This document shows, one piece after another, positions 18,542 through 27,715 of a stretch of 64,000 nt of DNA. The notes beneath the pieces were generated by a model. That model was not told where the DNA came from. It was given only the letters and a program-made list of their open reading frames with translations, and did no database searches. Numbering within the stretch: the first letter of the stretch is position 1; the number at the start of each line of letters is the position of its first letter. Source of the DNA: Porphyrobacter sp. HT-58-2 (GTDB lineage: Bacteria > Pseudomonadota > Alphaproteobacteria > Sphingomonadales > Sphingomonadaceae); assembly GCF_002952215.1 (NCBI RefSeq), contig NZ_CP022600.1, positions 2,728,001-2,792,000 of the forward strand. The letters run 5' to 3'. The position numbers were made by a program, and so were the translations under genes.

Positions 18542-19741
18542 TCATACCCGCCGGGCAAAGCCTGCGAGCAGCGCCGCGCTTGCCAGCGAAAGGCAGGCGA
18601 ACAGGACGAAAAGCGCGCCAAAGCCGAAGCTCGGCACCAGCAGCACTGTCAGCCAGGGCATGACCATGCCCGGCACAGTGTTGGTCAGATTGAACAACCC
18701 AAGATCGCGCCCGCGATGCTGCGGCGCGGGGAGCACGCGCAGGGTCTGACTGGAATGGAGCGCGAGAAAGATCGCTGCGGCAATCGCAAACATAACATAT
18801 CCCGCAATCGCGAAGTCCAGCGTCTGGGCCGCCGCCATTATCAGCATCCCCGTCGCGCACATCACCGCAGCGGAAATGAGGGGCGCGACCGGACGACTGT
18901 GCCGATCCGACCAGCGTCCCGCGATCAGCGAAGCCGGCACCGCGCAAACCAGCACCGCGCTGAAGATATTGGCCGCACCGTTTTCGGGATAGCCCGGCGC
19001 AAGCGAGCGTAGCCAGAACAGCAGGAAAGCGAACATCCCGCCCTCTGCCACCTGCACCAACAGCCGGGCAATCCACATCCGCAACACCACCCTGTCCCTG
19101 ATGTGCAGCGGATCAAGCGATGCAAAGGCGGGAGCCATGAGCGCCGGGCGCACCCGCCCGCCGCCGAGGACCAGCGCGGGCATTACCAGCACGCTCACGA
19201 TTACAGCCACCAGCCCCAGCCGCGCACCGGGATCGACCAGTCCTGCATAGGTCACCAGCGAACCCGCCAGCGCGCCCAAAGCGGGCGCAAGCGCCAGTGC
19301 TCCGCCCAGCACACCCTTCTGACAATCGGGAAAGCAGTCTCCCGCCCATGCCATCAGCGGCGAAAGCATCAGGTTGAGTGCCACCTGCCAGACCATCACC
19401 AGCACAATCAGTTCACTGACCGAGCGCGCCTCGCCTACGGCGATCAGCAGCACATTGGACGCAATCAGCCCGGCAGCGATCCACGGACGGCGCACGCGGC
19501 TGCGGTCGCTCAGCCAGCCGACAACGATATTGGCAAGGCTCGCCATCACCGCGCCCAGAAAGGTCACCTGCGCCAGCGCCGCGACATCTTCCCCGCCCTG
19601 CAAATCGGCGATGCGTTGCGGCAGCAGTACCGTCAGCAGCGGGACATAGCCAACCGCGCCCCCGGCGGCGGCAAGCGCGAACAGGATGAGGAACCAGCGC
19701 GGCTGGCGTTCGGGCGGGTTTTCGGGGGCCGGCCGGCTCAA
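18542..19741 (-). CDS. MFS transporter, sugar-type
   Basis: A 399-residue major facilitator with twelve predicted membrane segments. The cytoplasmic loop 2-3 motif reads GWLSDRSRVRRPW, and its repeat in the second half is GRWSDRHSRP. The start is TTG, overlapping the stop of the lacI-type gene in TTGA; no better start is available without losing TM1. By position in the beta-glucan locus it should carry glucose or gluco-oligosaccharides released by GH16 and GH3 across the inner membrane. That role is inferred from neighbours only. Confidence 0.82.
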   Translation of the reverse strand: MSRPAPENPPERQPRWFLILFALAAAGGAVGYVPLLTVLLPQRIADLQGGEDVAALAQVTFLGAVMASLANIVVGWLSDRSRVRRPWIAAGLIASNVLLIAVGEARSVSELIVLVMVWQVALNLMLSPLMAWAGDCFPDCQKGVLGGALALAPALGALAGSLVTYAGLVDPGARLGLVAVIVSVLVMPALVLGGGRVRPALMAPAFASLDPLHIRDRVVLRMWIARLLVQVAEGGMFAFLLFWLRSLAPGYPENGAANIFSAVLVCAVPASLIAGRWSDRHSRPVAPLISAAVMCATGMLIMAAAQTLDFAIAGYVMFAIAAAIFLALHSSQTLRVLPAPQHRGRDLGLFNLTNTVPGMVMPWLTVLLVPSFGFGALFVLFACLSLASAALLAGFARRV

Positions 19742-20793
19742 ACCGTGACCGGTGCGGGGGCAATCGAGGAACGCTCAACCAGCCCGGCGGCCACCTCGAT
19801 CACGGCATCATCCACGCCGTCCGGTTCGCGCGCGATCAACTGTTCGACCGCGCGCGAGACGGTTTCGGCAATCGGCTGGTCGATAGCGGTCAGCGGCGGC
19901 TGGGAAAAGCGCACGATCGGGGTGTTGTCGAAGGAGATCAGCGACAGGTCGCGCGGCACCTGCCGGCCGCGATCCCGCGCGACTTCCAGTGCGGCCAGCG
20001 CCATCTGGTCGGAGGAAGCGATGATCGCAGTCAGATCGGGATTGCGATCCAGCAGCGCGCGCGCCGCACGCGTGCCGCTCTCATAGCCGAAATCCCCGGT
20101 CTCCAGCAAGCCTTGATCCGACAGACCGGCCTCAGCCAGCGCCCGCTTCCAGCCTTCGATGCGCCAGCCCGAAAGGCTGTATTGCGCAGGTCCGGCGATC
20201 ATCCCGATATGGCGATGGCCCAGTTCGATCAGACGTGAGGTTGCAAGATGGGCTGCGCCTTCATCGCCCATCGTCATCGCGATGCCCGGCCCGGGCGCGT
20301 TCGATCCGATCCGCGCAAAAGGGATGCCACGGGCCGCCAGAAGATCGGTAATCAACCGGTTTTCTGAGTGCGGCGGGGTGAGGATCACCCCGTCCGGCTG
20401 CAACGCCGATATGGCCGCCCCCAGTTCCCGTTCGACATGATCGGTGTGGGTATCCACCAGTTCCACCATCATCCGGTAGCCATGCTTCGAACAGGTCAGG
20501 ATCCCGCCCAGCAGCATCTGATCGACCCAGTCCGTGCCGCGCCGCTCACGCCAGTCGGCCAGCGTCCTTTCGCGGTCGTTGATGGCAAGGATGATGTAGG
20601 AGCGAGATCCGCTCATGCGCTGGGCCGCGAGCGAGGGGACGTAGCCCAGACGTTCGATCGAGGCGCGCACCTTGTCGCGCAGTTGTGGCCGCACGTTGGG
20701 GCCGCCGTTGACCACCCGGCTTACGGTCTGGAGCGAGACCCCGGCATCCTCGGCCACGTCCCTGATGGTGACAGTCTTGCGCGCCCGCGCCAT
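19738..20793 (-). CDS. LacI-family transcriptional regulator of the beta-glucan locus
   Basis: A 351-residue repressor. The N-terminal helix-turn-helix and hinge read TIRDVAEDAGVSLQTVSRVVNG and LGYVPSLAAQRM. The rest is a periplasmic-binding-protein-like ligand domain with IIASSDQMALAALEVARDRG and SLISFDNTPIVRFSQPPLTAIDQP. AGGAAACA precedes the ATG. It sits inside the operon between GH16 (22-bp gap) and the MFS gene (4-bp overlap). Two near-identical LacI-type palindromes, before the TonB receptor and before GH3, are its likely operators. The inducer is probably a beta-glucan-derived sugar. Confidence 0.92.
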   Translation of the reverse strand: MARARKTVTIRDVAEDAGVSLQTVSRVVNGGPNVRPQLRDKVRASIERLGYVPSLAAQRMSGSRSYIILAINDRERTLADWRERRGTDWVDQMLLGGILTCSKHGYRMMVELVDTHTDHVERELGAAISALQPDGVILTPPHSENRLITDLLAARGIPFARIGSNAPGPGIAMTMGDEGAAHLATSRLIELGHRHIGMIAGPAQYSLSGWRIEGWKRALAEAGLSDQGLLETGDFGYESGTRAARALLDRNPDLTAIIASSDQMALAALEVARDRGRQVPRDLSLISFDNTPIVRFSQPPLTAIDQPIAETVSRAVEQLIAREPDGVDDAVIEVAAGLVERSSIAPAPVTV

Positions 20794-20815
20794 TGTTTCC
20801 TGCGTCCCTGCCGGC

Positions 20816-21790
20816 CTACTTCATGCAGGCGCGCCCCTTATCGGGATCACTGCCGCACTGATAGACCCTGATCCAATCGATTGCGAATTGCGCGGGAAAG
20901 CTGCTGGCCGCAACCCCTTTTGCGTTGTTTTCTTCCGACAAGCGCCCACCCACGGCAAGGTTTGCCATGATGTAGAACGGCTGATCGAAAGGCGCAGCAG
21001 GCCTCCCCCTGGCGCGCGGCGATGCGGTCTTCCACTGATCAGCGGTGACGGTGAGATGCACCCGATCATCGACCATGAAACGGATCAACCCCTCGCCCCA
21101 TTCCACAGCGTAGACATGGAAATCGTCAGACGGCAGGGCGAGATCAGGCAGCGCCGCGCGGCCATCGACAAAACGGTTCTGCGGCGGGAAATCCCCGAAA
21201 TGGAGCGCGCTTATAGTGCGGTTCTCACCCCGCCCACCTTTGCACTTGCGGCACTTGGCCCCGATATTGACCGCTTCGAGAATATCGATCTCGCCCGAAC
21301 GCGGCCAGCCGCCATAGACGGGCTGATCGGGCATCATCCACACAGCCGGCCAGGTCCCCTGCCCTGCAGGCACCTTGGCACGCACCTCGATCCGGCCATA
21401 GCGCCAGGCGTGCTTGCCGATCGTGCGCACCTTGCCCGATGTGTGCGACTGGGTCTGGCTGGGATTTGGGTTTTCGGCGATTTCAGGCGGGCGCGCAGGC
21501 CCCGTAAAACGTTCCTTGCGCGCTTTCAGCAGCAGCATCCCACCTTCCACCGCGATGTTATCGGGCCGGTCGGTGTAGCATTGCCGTTCGTAATTCCCCC
21601 CGCCCCAGCACGAGACTTCAGGCGTCCATTTGCTGCGATCAAGCGTGGGGCCGTCAAATTCGTCAGCCCAGACCAGCTCCCACCCTGCGCCTTCGCGCGG
21701 GGCGATCACCTGTTCCGGTGGCGATGTCGCCCCGACAAGCAACAGGGCCGCTGCCAGCGTTACCGCCTTGAGCGGCCCTGTGATTGTCAT
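20816..21790 (-). CDS. Glycoside hydrolase family 16, laminarinase type
   Basis: A 324-residue endo-beta-glucanase of GH16 that would cut beta-1,3 (or mixed-linkage) glucans such as laminarin. The catalytic signature GEIDILE places the nucleophile and acid/base at Glu167 and Glu172 with Asp169 between. Other family segments are GRIEVRAKVPAGQGTWPAVWMMP and PFYIMANLAVGG. An N-terminal signal peptide (to about residue 22) directs export. The gene lies 14 bp downstream of the TonB receptor with GGGGAAG before its ATG, so they are co-transcribed. Two extra cysteine pairs (Cys61/Cys71 and CRKC near 180) may stabilise loops. Confidence 0.92.
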   Translation of the reverse strand: MTITGPLKAVTLAAALLLVGATSPPEQVIAPREGAGWELVWADEFDGPTLDRSKWTPEVSCWGGGNYERQCYTDRPDNIAVEGGMLLLKARKERFTGPARPPEIAENPNPSQTQSHTSGKVRTIGKHAWRYGRIEVRAKVPAGQGTWPAVWMMPDQPVYGGWPRSGEIDILEAVNIGAKCRKCKGGRGENRTISALHFGDFPPQNRFVDGRAALPDLALPSDDFHVYAVEWGEGLIRFMVDDRVHLTVTADQWKTASPRARGRPAAPFDQPFYIMANLAVGGRLSEENNAKGVAASSFPAQFAIDWIRVYQCGSDPDKGRACMK

Positions 21791-21804
21791 GACGCTTCCC
21801 CGTA

Positions 21805-24800
21805 TCAGAAGTCGAAGCGGGCGAGGAAGGTAAAGCGCCGGTCGTTGCGGAAGGCCGAGCGGACAACCCGCGTGCCATCGAAATCGACCACCTGACTGGT
21901 GCGCGTCACTTCATCGAGCAGGTTCACGCCTTGCACGCCAAGCTTCAGGCCGTCCATCACTGTCACGAAGATCGACGCGTCGAGCTGCCCGGTCGACTCC
22001 CCCCAGATCGGCGAGAACGGGAAGATGTCGTCACGCGGCGTGATCAGGAAGGCCGAACGCCAGTTGTAGGCGGCGCGCATCGACAGCCAGTCCTTTTCGT
22101 AGAACACTGTAGCGTTGACAGTGTGCTTCGAAATCCCGGCCAGCGGCTGGGCCCCGGCGAACGGGCCGAGGTTACCGGCAAGATCGGTGTTTTCGAAGTC
22201 CGACCCGTCGACATAGGTATAGGTCATCTGCGTGCCGAGCCCGCTCAGCACTCCCGGCAGGAAGTCGTAGGTCTGCTGGTAGGCGATTTCCGCCCCCTTA
22301 AGCCTGCCGTTCTGCGAGTTGACCGGACGCTGATACTCGACATCTTCCGACGGAATTCCCGGGCTGCTGAAGTCGATGATCGAGACCCCGGTATCGATGA
22401 TGCCGGACAGATCCTTGATGAAACCATTGATCGTTAGCGAGCCGACACGGTCGAAGTACCATTCAAGCGACAGGTCGTAGTTCCATGTCGTGATCGGACG
22501 CAGATCGCGGTTGCCGGAAACGAACCGGAAAAGCGGGCCGTTGGCGAGTTCCTCAGGGGTCTGCAACGCGGCGGTGCCATCAAAGATCAGGCCACCGGCG
22601 GTGAATGCGGCCAGGTCAGGCCGGCTCATGCCCTTCGACACAGCGGCGCGGAAGAGGAGGCCGTTGCCCGTGTCGAGCAAGAGGTTGAAGCTCGGCAACC
22701 AGTTGTCGAAAGTCACCGCCGTATCATCGACCAGAATCTCGCTGGTGTGAGCCGCGGCAAACTGCGCAAGACGCGCTTCGGACAGGCGACAGAACGAAGG
22801 ACGCTGATCCGGCGGCAGGTTCTGCGCTTGTGCGCAAGGCGCTGTCACTTCGGACAGCTGCACGATTCCGTCACCATTGCCGCCTGCGATCACGGCATCG
22901 AAACGCTCGGCATTGGGAGTGCCGATAAGGCCCGTCGCCGGAACTTCGGTCTCGACATAGCGCAGACCGATGTTGCCGCTGATCTTCCAGCCGTTGTCGA
23001 AATTGGTGCCGTAATCAAGCCGGCCGTAGAACGCCTTGGTCTGTTCAGCCACCTGCGCGATTTCGGGTGTGCAGAACGGATCGCACCGGGTCACCACGCC
23101 GGTCACGGCATTGGTGAAGGTGCGGCCGTTCACCCCGAAGAACGGGTTGGGCGTCTGCGAGAAGACGTTGATCGCGCGGGCCTGCTCGTCCGAGGCACCC
23201 GAGAGATATTCGGCGAGGAAGTTGTCCGCACCGAAGAAGAACGCCCCGCCCGGCAGCGGTGCCGGTGCATTGCCGCGCTGGAAGCCGTTGTCGAACGGCG
23301 AACGCAGGTTGGCGAAATTGGGGAAATCGTCGACATAGGCGCCGCCCCCGATCGCGAATTCCTGACCCGGCAGACCCGTGAAGAACCGGCCCGGCTGGAA
23401 CCCGCCCGTCGCAGCACAACCCGGCCCTGCGTTCCACGGCGCACAACCCGCACGGCCTGCCCAGGGTGCCGACAGGTTGCCCCATGTGGTGAAGTTGGTG
23501 TCGCGCGTCACCCGGTCACGATCCGACCAGCGCGCGCCGAAGCGGACGCTCTTGAAGAAGCCCTCGTCACTGATGTCATATTCGGCATCGAAGCGCAGGC
23601 TGTCGAGCTGACCTTCATTGCGCGCCACGCTGTCGAGCAGGAACCAGTAATAGGTGTTCTGGCCCGAGGTGAAATAATCGGACGGCGCGCCCGGAGGAGC
23701 AAGGAACTGCACCTGCGGCGTCCGGCCCGAAGCATCGACCGCAATGTTGGCCCAGCTGTTCATGGTGCCGATGATGGCATCCTGACGGAGGGTGGATTCG
23801 ATGCGTTGCGCTTCGAAGTTGACGCGCAGACGATCAGTGATGCTCCAGTCGATGTCGAACGAGAAATCGCGCGTCATCGCGAGGGTCTCACGCTCCAGAC
23901 GCAGGGTTTCAAGCGGGATACCGCCGCGGCCGAAGGGGTTGGCATAGGCGTCGCCGATGCGCTGGCTCAGAACGCCGCGCTGGAAGATGCCGTTCTGATC
24001 GAATTCCCAGGTGCTGCCCGCCGCCGGAACCGGGAACAACAGATCGTCATTGACCTGCGCCAGGGCAGAGAATTCCTTGCTGAAGAAGCTGGTGTCGGCC
24101 TGCAGGAATTCAAAGGTCATCAGGAAATCGCGCGCCGGGGTCTCGTATTGCAGCACGGCCGAAACCGCTTCGCGATTGCGTTCGAGATTGGTAGTGCGCA
24201 CACCAGCACCCTTGGGCACGATCAATGCGCCGGCGGGCGGGAAGTTCGTCGGATCGAAGGTCGGTCCTTCGCCAAAGCCGGCACTGCTGACCGGACGCGG
24301 ACGAATGCACGGCCCGTCAAGCGTGGCAGCACGATAGCACGGGTCGGTCAGCTGCGAGGCATCGGTCCGGCTGATCAGTTCGGACTTGGCATAACCAATC
24401 TGCACGCCGATCGTGCCGGCGTTGTTTTCGAAAGTGGTCGAACCCGTGATCGAGAAGCCGGGCGACCATTCCTTGGCCAGATCGCCATAGTTGCCTTCGA
24501 TCGTCCCGGCGATGTGGGTACCGCGCCGGTCGAGCGGCTTGCGGGTGACGAGGTTGACTGTACCCGCGATGCCGCCTTCGACCATGTCGGCAGTAAGGTT
24601 CTTGAACACTTCGACCCGGCCCAGCAGCTCAGGCGAGACGTCATTGAAGCTGAGAACGGTACCACCCGTGGCCGAGAAGATGTCGCGGCCATTCAGTTCC
24701 GAACGCACGAAGGGCAGACCGCGCACGATCACGCCAGTACCCTCGACCGAGAAACGGTCAGGGTCGGACGGCTTTTCGAAACGGCCGATATTGACCCCCG

Positions 24801-25101
24801 GCACGCGCTGGAGCGCCTCTGCCACCGAACGGTCCGGCAGTGCCCCGATGTCTTCAGCGGTGATCACGTCGACAAATGTATCGGCGTTCCGCTTGATATT
24901 CTGCGCACTGGAGAGCGATGCACGGAAGCCGCCGGTCACGATGATCTCGCTTTCAGGCGCGACCTCTTCTTCGGCGGGCTGCTCCGCGTCATCCGCATCC
25001 TGGGCCAGCGCAGGCGCTGCGGTGGCGGCAGAAATCGCGATCGCCGAAGCAGTGCCCAAAGCGAACAGGCGCCGACGCGGCGCGAGGCTTGCGTATTTCA
25101 T
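21805..25101 (-). CDS. TonB-dependent receptor of the beta-glucan locus
   Basis: A 1098-residue outer-membrane receptor of the large carbohydrate-linked class. It has a signal peptide (residues 1 to about 34, ending ALAQD), an acidic linker with the TonB-box-like ESEIIVTGGF, and a plug with DIGALPDRSVAEALQRVPGV and GGIAGTVNLVTRKPLD. The beta barrel ends LARFDF. Start 25101 is chosen because AGGGGAG precedes it and the signal peptide begins there; the longer frame runs through the promoter. It heads an operon with GH16, LacI and the MFS gene, and should import oligosaccharides produced at the cell surface. Confidence 0.93.
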   Translation of the reverse strand: MKYASLAPRRRLFALGTASAIAISAATAAPALAQDADDAEQPAEEEVAPESEIIVTGGFRASLSSAQNIKRNADTFVDVITAEDIGALPDRSVAEALQRVPGVNIGRFEKPSDPDRFSVEGTGVIVRGLPFVRSELNGRDIFSATGGTVLSFNDVSPELLGRVEVFKNLTADMVEGGIAGTVNLVTRKPLDRRGTHIAGTIEGNYGDLAKEWSPGFSITGSTTFENNAGTIGVQIGYAKSELISRTDASQLTDPCYRAATLDGPCIRPRPVSSAGFGEGPTFDPTNFPPAGALIVPKGAGVRTTNLERNREAVSAVLQYETPARDFLMTFEFLQADTSFFSKEFSALAQVNDDLLFPVPAAGSTWEFDQNGIFQRGVLSQRIGDAYANPFGRGGIPLETLRLERETLAMTRDFSFDIDWSITDRLRVNFEAQRIESTLRQDAIIGTMNSWANIAVDASGRTPQVQFLAPPGAPSDYFTSGQNTYYWFLLDSVARNEGQLDSLRFDAEYDISDEGFFKSVRFGARWSDRDRVTRDTNFTTWGNLSAPWAGRAGCAPWNAGPGCAATGGFQPGRFFTGLPGQEFAIGGGAYVDDFPNFANLRSPFDNGFQRGNAPAPLPGGAFFFGADNFLAEYLSGASDEQARAINVFSQTPNPFFGVNGRTFTNAVTGVVTRCDPFCTPEIAQVAEQTKAFYGRLDYGTNFDNGWKISGNIGLRYVETEVPATGLIGTPNAERFDAVIAGGNGDGIVQLSEVTAPCAQAQNLPPDQRPSFCRLSEARLAQFAAAHTSEILVDDTAVTFDNWLPSFNLLLDTGNGLLFRAAVSKGMSRPDLAAFTAGGLIFDGTAALQTPEELANGPLFRFVSGNRDLRPITTWNYDLSLEWYFDRVGSLTINGFIKDLSGIIDTGVSIIDFSSPGIPSEDVEYQRPVNSQNGRLKGAEIAYQQTYDFLPGVLSGLGTQMTYTYVDGSDFENTDLAGNLGPFAGAQPLAGISKHTVNATVFYEKDWLSMRAAYNWRSAFLITPRDDIFPFSPIWGESTGQLDASIFVTVMDGLKLGVQGVNLLDEVTRTSQVVDFDGTRVVRSAFRNDRRFTFLARFDF

Positions 25102-25164
25102 GATGTGTCGTCTCTCCCCTTGCCGCACGACAGATTCTTGCCTGACGCTGCGGGCTGCGAGATC

Positions 25165-25193
25165 GTAATAGCGCATCTTGAGAGCGTTCTCAA
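25165..25193 (-). promoter_or_regulatory. Promoter and LacI-type operator of the TonB receptor operon
   Basis: TTGAGAGCGTTCTCAA (25178-25193) is a 16-bp palindrome with one mismatch and a central CG. On the minus strand, its own TTGAGA (25193-25188) forms a -35 element, spaced exactly 17 bp from TATTAC (25170-25165) as -10. Repressor binding would therefore cover the -35 and block transcription. It matches the GH3 site at 18482-18497. Confidence 0.75.
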
Positions 25194-25271
25194 GACTTGT
25201 AATCCGCGCGCCATATTGCATTCTGGCAACAGTCGGCAGGGCGGCTTCGGCCCTGCACACAAGGCTCTCAG

Positions 25272-26807
25272 ATGCCGTCAGGGATTGAGGAAAACGTGAC
25301 TATTGAACGCATTATCATCGTCGGCGGAGGAACGGCCGGATGGATGGCAGCCGCTGCCCTGTCGCGTCTCAAGACCGGAGGATCTGTGGAAATCACGCTG
25401 ATCGAATCCGAGAGCATCGGTACGGTCGGGGTCGGCGAGGCAACGATTCCACCCTTTGTCGGCTTCAATCAGCTGCTCGGCATCGACGAGCGCGAAATGC
25501 TGGCCGAGGTCGGCGGCACCTTCAAGCTGGGCATCCAGTTCGAAAACTGGGGCAGACGGGGCGACAGCTATATCCACCCCTTCGGCGCCTATGGCTACAC
25601 GATGGGCGGCATCAGCTTCCATCATGTCTGGCACCGCATGGCGCAGGGTGGCGACAAGCGCCCGATTCAGGTCTTCAACCTCGAGACCATGGCCGCGGCC
25701 TTCGGCAAGTTCGCACGCACCGAGGATTATCAGCGCGACGACCTGCCGCCGGTCAACTACGCCTATCACCTCGATGCGGGGCGCTATGCCGCTTTCCTGC
25801 GCAAGTTCGCGGAAAAGCGCGGCGTGGTTCGGCAGGAGGGCCGGATTGCCGATGTCGCGCTGGATGGCCAAAGCGGCTTTGTAACCGGCGTCAAGCTGGA
25901 GGATGGGCGCGAGTTTGGAGGTGATCTGTTCATCGATTGCTCGGGCTTCCGCGGCCTGCTGATCGAACAGGCGCTGAAGACCGGCTATGACGACTGGAGC
26001 AACTACTTGCCCTGCAACCGCGCTGTCGCCCTGCCCTGCAAGCGCGACGATGGCAGTCCGCCCCCGCCCTTCACCCGCGCCACCGCTCACAGCGCCGGAT
26101 GGCAATGGCAGGTGCCGCTCCAGCACCGGAACGGCAACGGCCATGTCTATTGCTCGGCCTATATGGAAGACCAGAAGGCGCTCGACATCCTGCTTGGGAA
26201 TATCGCGGGCAAGCCTCAGGCCGAGCCAAACTGGCTGCGCTTCGTCACCGGGCGCCGCAAGAAGTTCTGGAACAAGAATGTGGTCGCCCTTGGTCTGGCG
26301 GCAGGGTTCATGGAGCCGCTCGAGTCGACCTCGATCCACCTCATCAACACCGGCATCGACAAGCTCATTTCGCTGCTGTCGCTGGACGGGATCACACAGG
26401 TTCAGGAAGATACCTTCAACCGCCTGACGGGCCGCGAATATGCCCGCATCCGCGACTTCCTGATCCTCCACTACAATGCCACCCAGCGCGACGACTCCGA
26501 TTTCTGGAACTACGTGCGCACCATGCCGGTGCCTGACACGCTCACCGAAAAGGTCGAACTGTTCCGTGCCAACGGCCAGATCTTCCGGGAGGAAGACGAA
26601 CTGTTTACCGAAACCAGCTGGGCAGCGGTGATGATGGGTCAGGGGATCACCATGGGCAGCCATAACGCCATGGCTGATGCGCTTGATCCGGCCCGCACAC
26701 GCACCGAAGTGGACGAAATGGAAAAGTCGATCCGCTATCTCGTGCAGCATATGCCGGGGCACGGCGATTACCTCGCGCGTTATTGCCCTGCCCCGATGGC
26801 GGCATAA
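25272..26807 (+). CDS. Flavin-dependent halogenase, tryptophan-7-halogenase family
   Basis: A 511-residue FAD enzyme. The dinucleotide motif is IIIVGGGTAGWMAA (residues 14-27), the halogenase signature is GWQWQVP (WxWxIP type), the conserved lysine is in GGTFKLGIQFENW, and the active-site glutamate is in FMEPLESTSIHL. So both residues needed for hypohalous-acid chemistry appear present. The enzyme is divergent from the TonB receptor, a pairing common in Sphingomonadales and Caulobacterales carbohydrate loci where the natural substrate is unknown. ATG 25272 has AAGG upstream; GTG 25296 with GAGG close before it is an alternative start. Confidence 0.87.
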   Translation: MPSGIEENVTIERIIIVGGGTAGWMAAAALSRLKTGGSVEITLIESESIGTVGVGEATIPPFVGFNQLLGIDEREMLAEVGGTFKLGIQFENWGRRGDSYIHPFGAYGYTMGGISFHHVWHRMAQGGDKRPIQVFNLETMAAAFGKFARTEDYQRDDLPPVNYAYHLDAGRYAAFLRKFAEKRGVVRQEGRIADVALDGQSGFVTGVKLEDGREFGGDLFIDCSGFRGLLIEQALKTGYDDWSNYLPCNRAVALPCKRDDGSPPPPFTRATAHSAGWQWQVPLQHRNGNGHVYCSAYMEDQKALDILLGNIAGKPQAEPNWLRFVTGRRKKFWNKNVVALGLAAGFMEPLESTSIHLINTGIDKLISLLSLDGITQVQEDTFNRLTGREYARIRDFLILHYNATQRDDSDFWNYVRTMPVPDTLTEKVELFRANGQIFREEDELFTETSWAAVMMGQGITMGSHNAMADALDPARTRTEVDEMEKSIRYLVQHMPGHGDYLARYCPAPMAA

Positions 26808-26916
26808 GTCGTCCGCGAGCCGGAGGAGGAGCGGGCGGCTTTCTTGACAAAGCCGGACGGCGCTAGGAGAGAGGCGCGTCGCCAACCCCCTGCTCTGCCC
26901 GAGGTTTCGTTCCGCC

Positions 26917-27711
26917 ATGAATGACGCATCCCCCGGCTGGACCGCGCTGGTGCTGGCCGGACAGCGGCCGGGTATCGACCGGCTGGCGGCGCATTTCAGT
27001 CGTGAAGCCAAGGCGCTGATCCCGGTGGCGGGCACGCCGATGCTCGCCCGCGTGCTGCGCGCGCTGGCCGATACGCCTGAGATTGCGCGCATCGTTGTGC
27101 TCGCGCAGGATGCCCCCGCTCTGCTGGCCGACGCGGCGCTGGCGTGGACAGCAACCGACCCCCGTATCGCACCGCGCGTTTCGGGGCACACCATCAGCGG
27201 ATCGGTGCTGGATGTAATTGACGATCCCACCATCGGCCTTCCGGTGCTGGTGACCACCGCCGACAACGTGATGCTTGCTCCCGCGACGATCAGCGAATTC
27301 ATCGCCGGGATCGGTGCCGGGGATGTGTCAGTGGCGCTGGTTGAGCGTTCGCGGCTAGAAACGGCGGTCGGCCCCAATCGCCGCACATGGCTGACCTTCA
27401 GGGGCGGCGCCTATACCGGTGCGAACCTCTTTGCCCTCACCGGGGCGGGCGCGGTCAATGCTCTCAGGTTCTGGGAGCGGGTCGAGGCAGACCGCAAATC
27501 GGTGCTGCGCCTTGCTGCCCATTTCGGCCCGGTGCTGATGGTGCGCCTGCTGCTGCGATCGATGAATGTCCACGAGGCACTGGCGGCCGCAGGTGCAAAG
27601 CTGGGGGCAATTGTTGCCCCGGTACTGCTTTCGGACGGGCGGATGGGTGTGGATGTCGACAAGCCCGAGGATCATGCCCTTGCCGAACGCCTGCTGGCAG
27701 AGCGTGGCTGA
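26917..27711 (+). CDS. Nucleotidyltransferase-like protein (NTP-transferase fold)
   Basis: A 264-residue protein with the sugar-phosphate/MobA-type nucleotidyltransferase fold. The N-terminal LVLAGQRPGIDRLAAHFSRE followed by KALIPVAGTPMLARVLRAL corresponds to the NTP-binding LAGG-x-K-P signature, although the second glycine is Gln. LPVLVTTADNVML matches the metal-binding aspartate segment. It heads a tight set with a HAD phosphatase, a CDP-glycerol transferase-like protein and an FkbM methyltransferase. It may make the activated donor, for example a CDP- or GDP-linked polyol or sugar, used by the transferase. The product is not recognisable from sequence. Confidence 0.72.
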   Translation: MNDASPGWTALVLAGQRPGIDRLAAHFSREAKALIPVAGTPMLARVLRALADTPEIARIVVLAQDAPALLADAALAWTATDPRIAPRVSGHTISGSVLDVIDDPTIGLPVLVTTADNVMLAPATISEFIAGIGAGDVSVALVERSRLETAVGPNRRTWLTFRGGAYTGANLFALTGAGAVNALRFWERVEADRKSVLRLAAHFGPVLMVRLLLRSMNVHEALAAAGAKLGAIVAPVLLSDGRMGVDVDKPEDHALAERLLAERG

Positions 27712-27715
27712 CCCG

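Noticed and set aside
22747..25299. 850-residue open frame antisense to the second TonB receptor
   Set aside because: Shadow frame; the receptor on the minus strand has a signal peptide, plug and barrel end.
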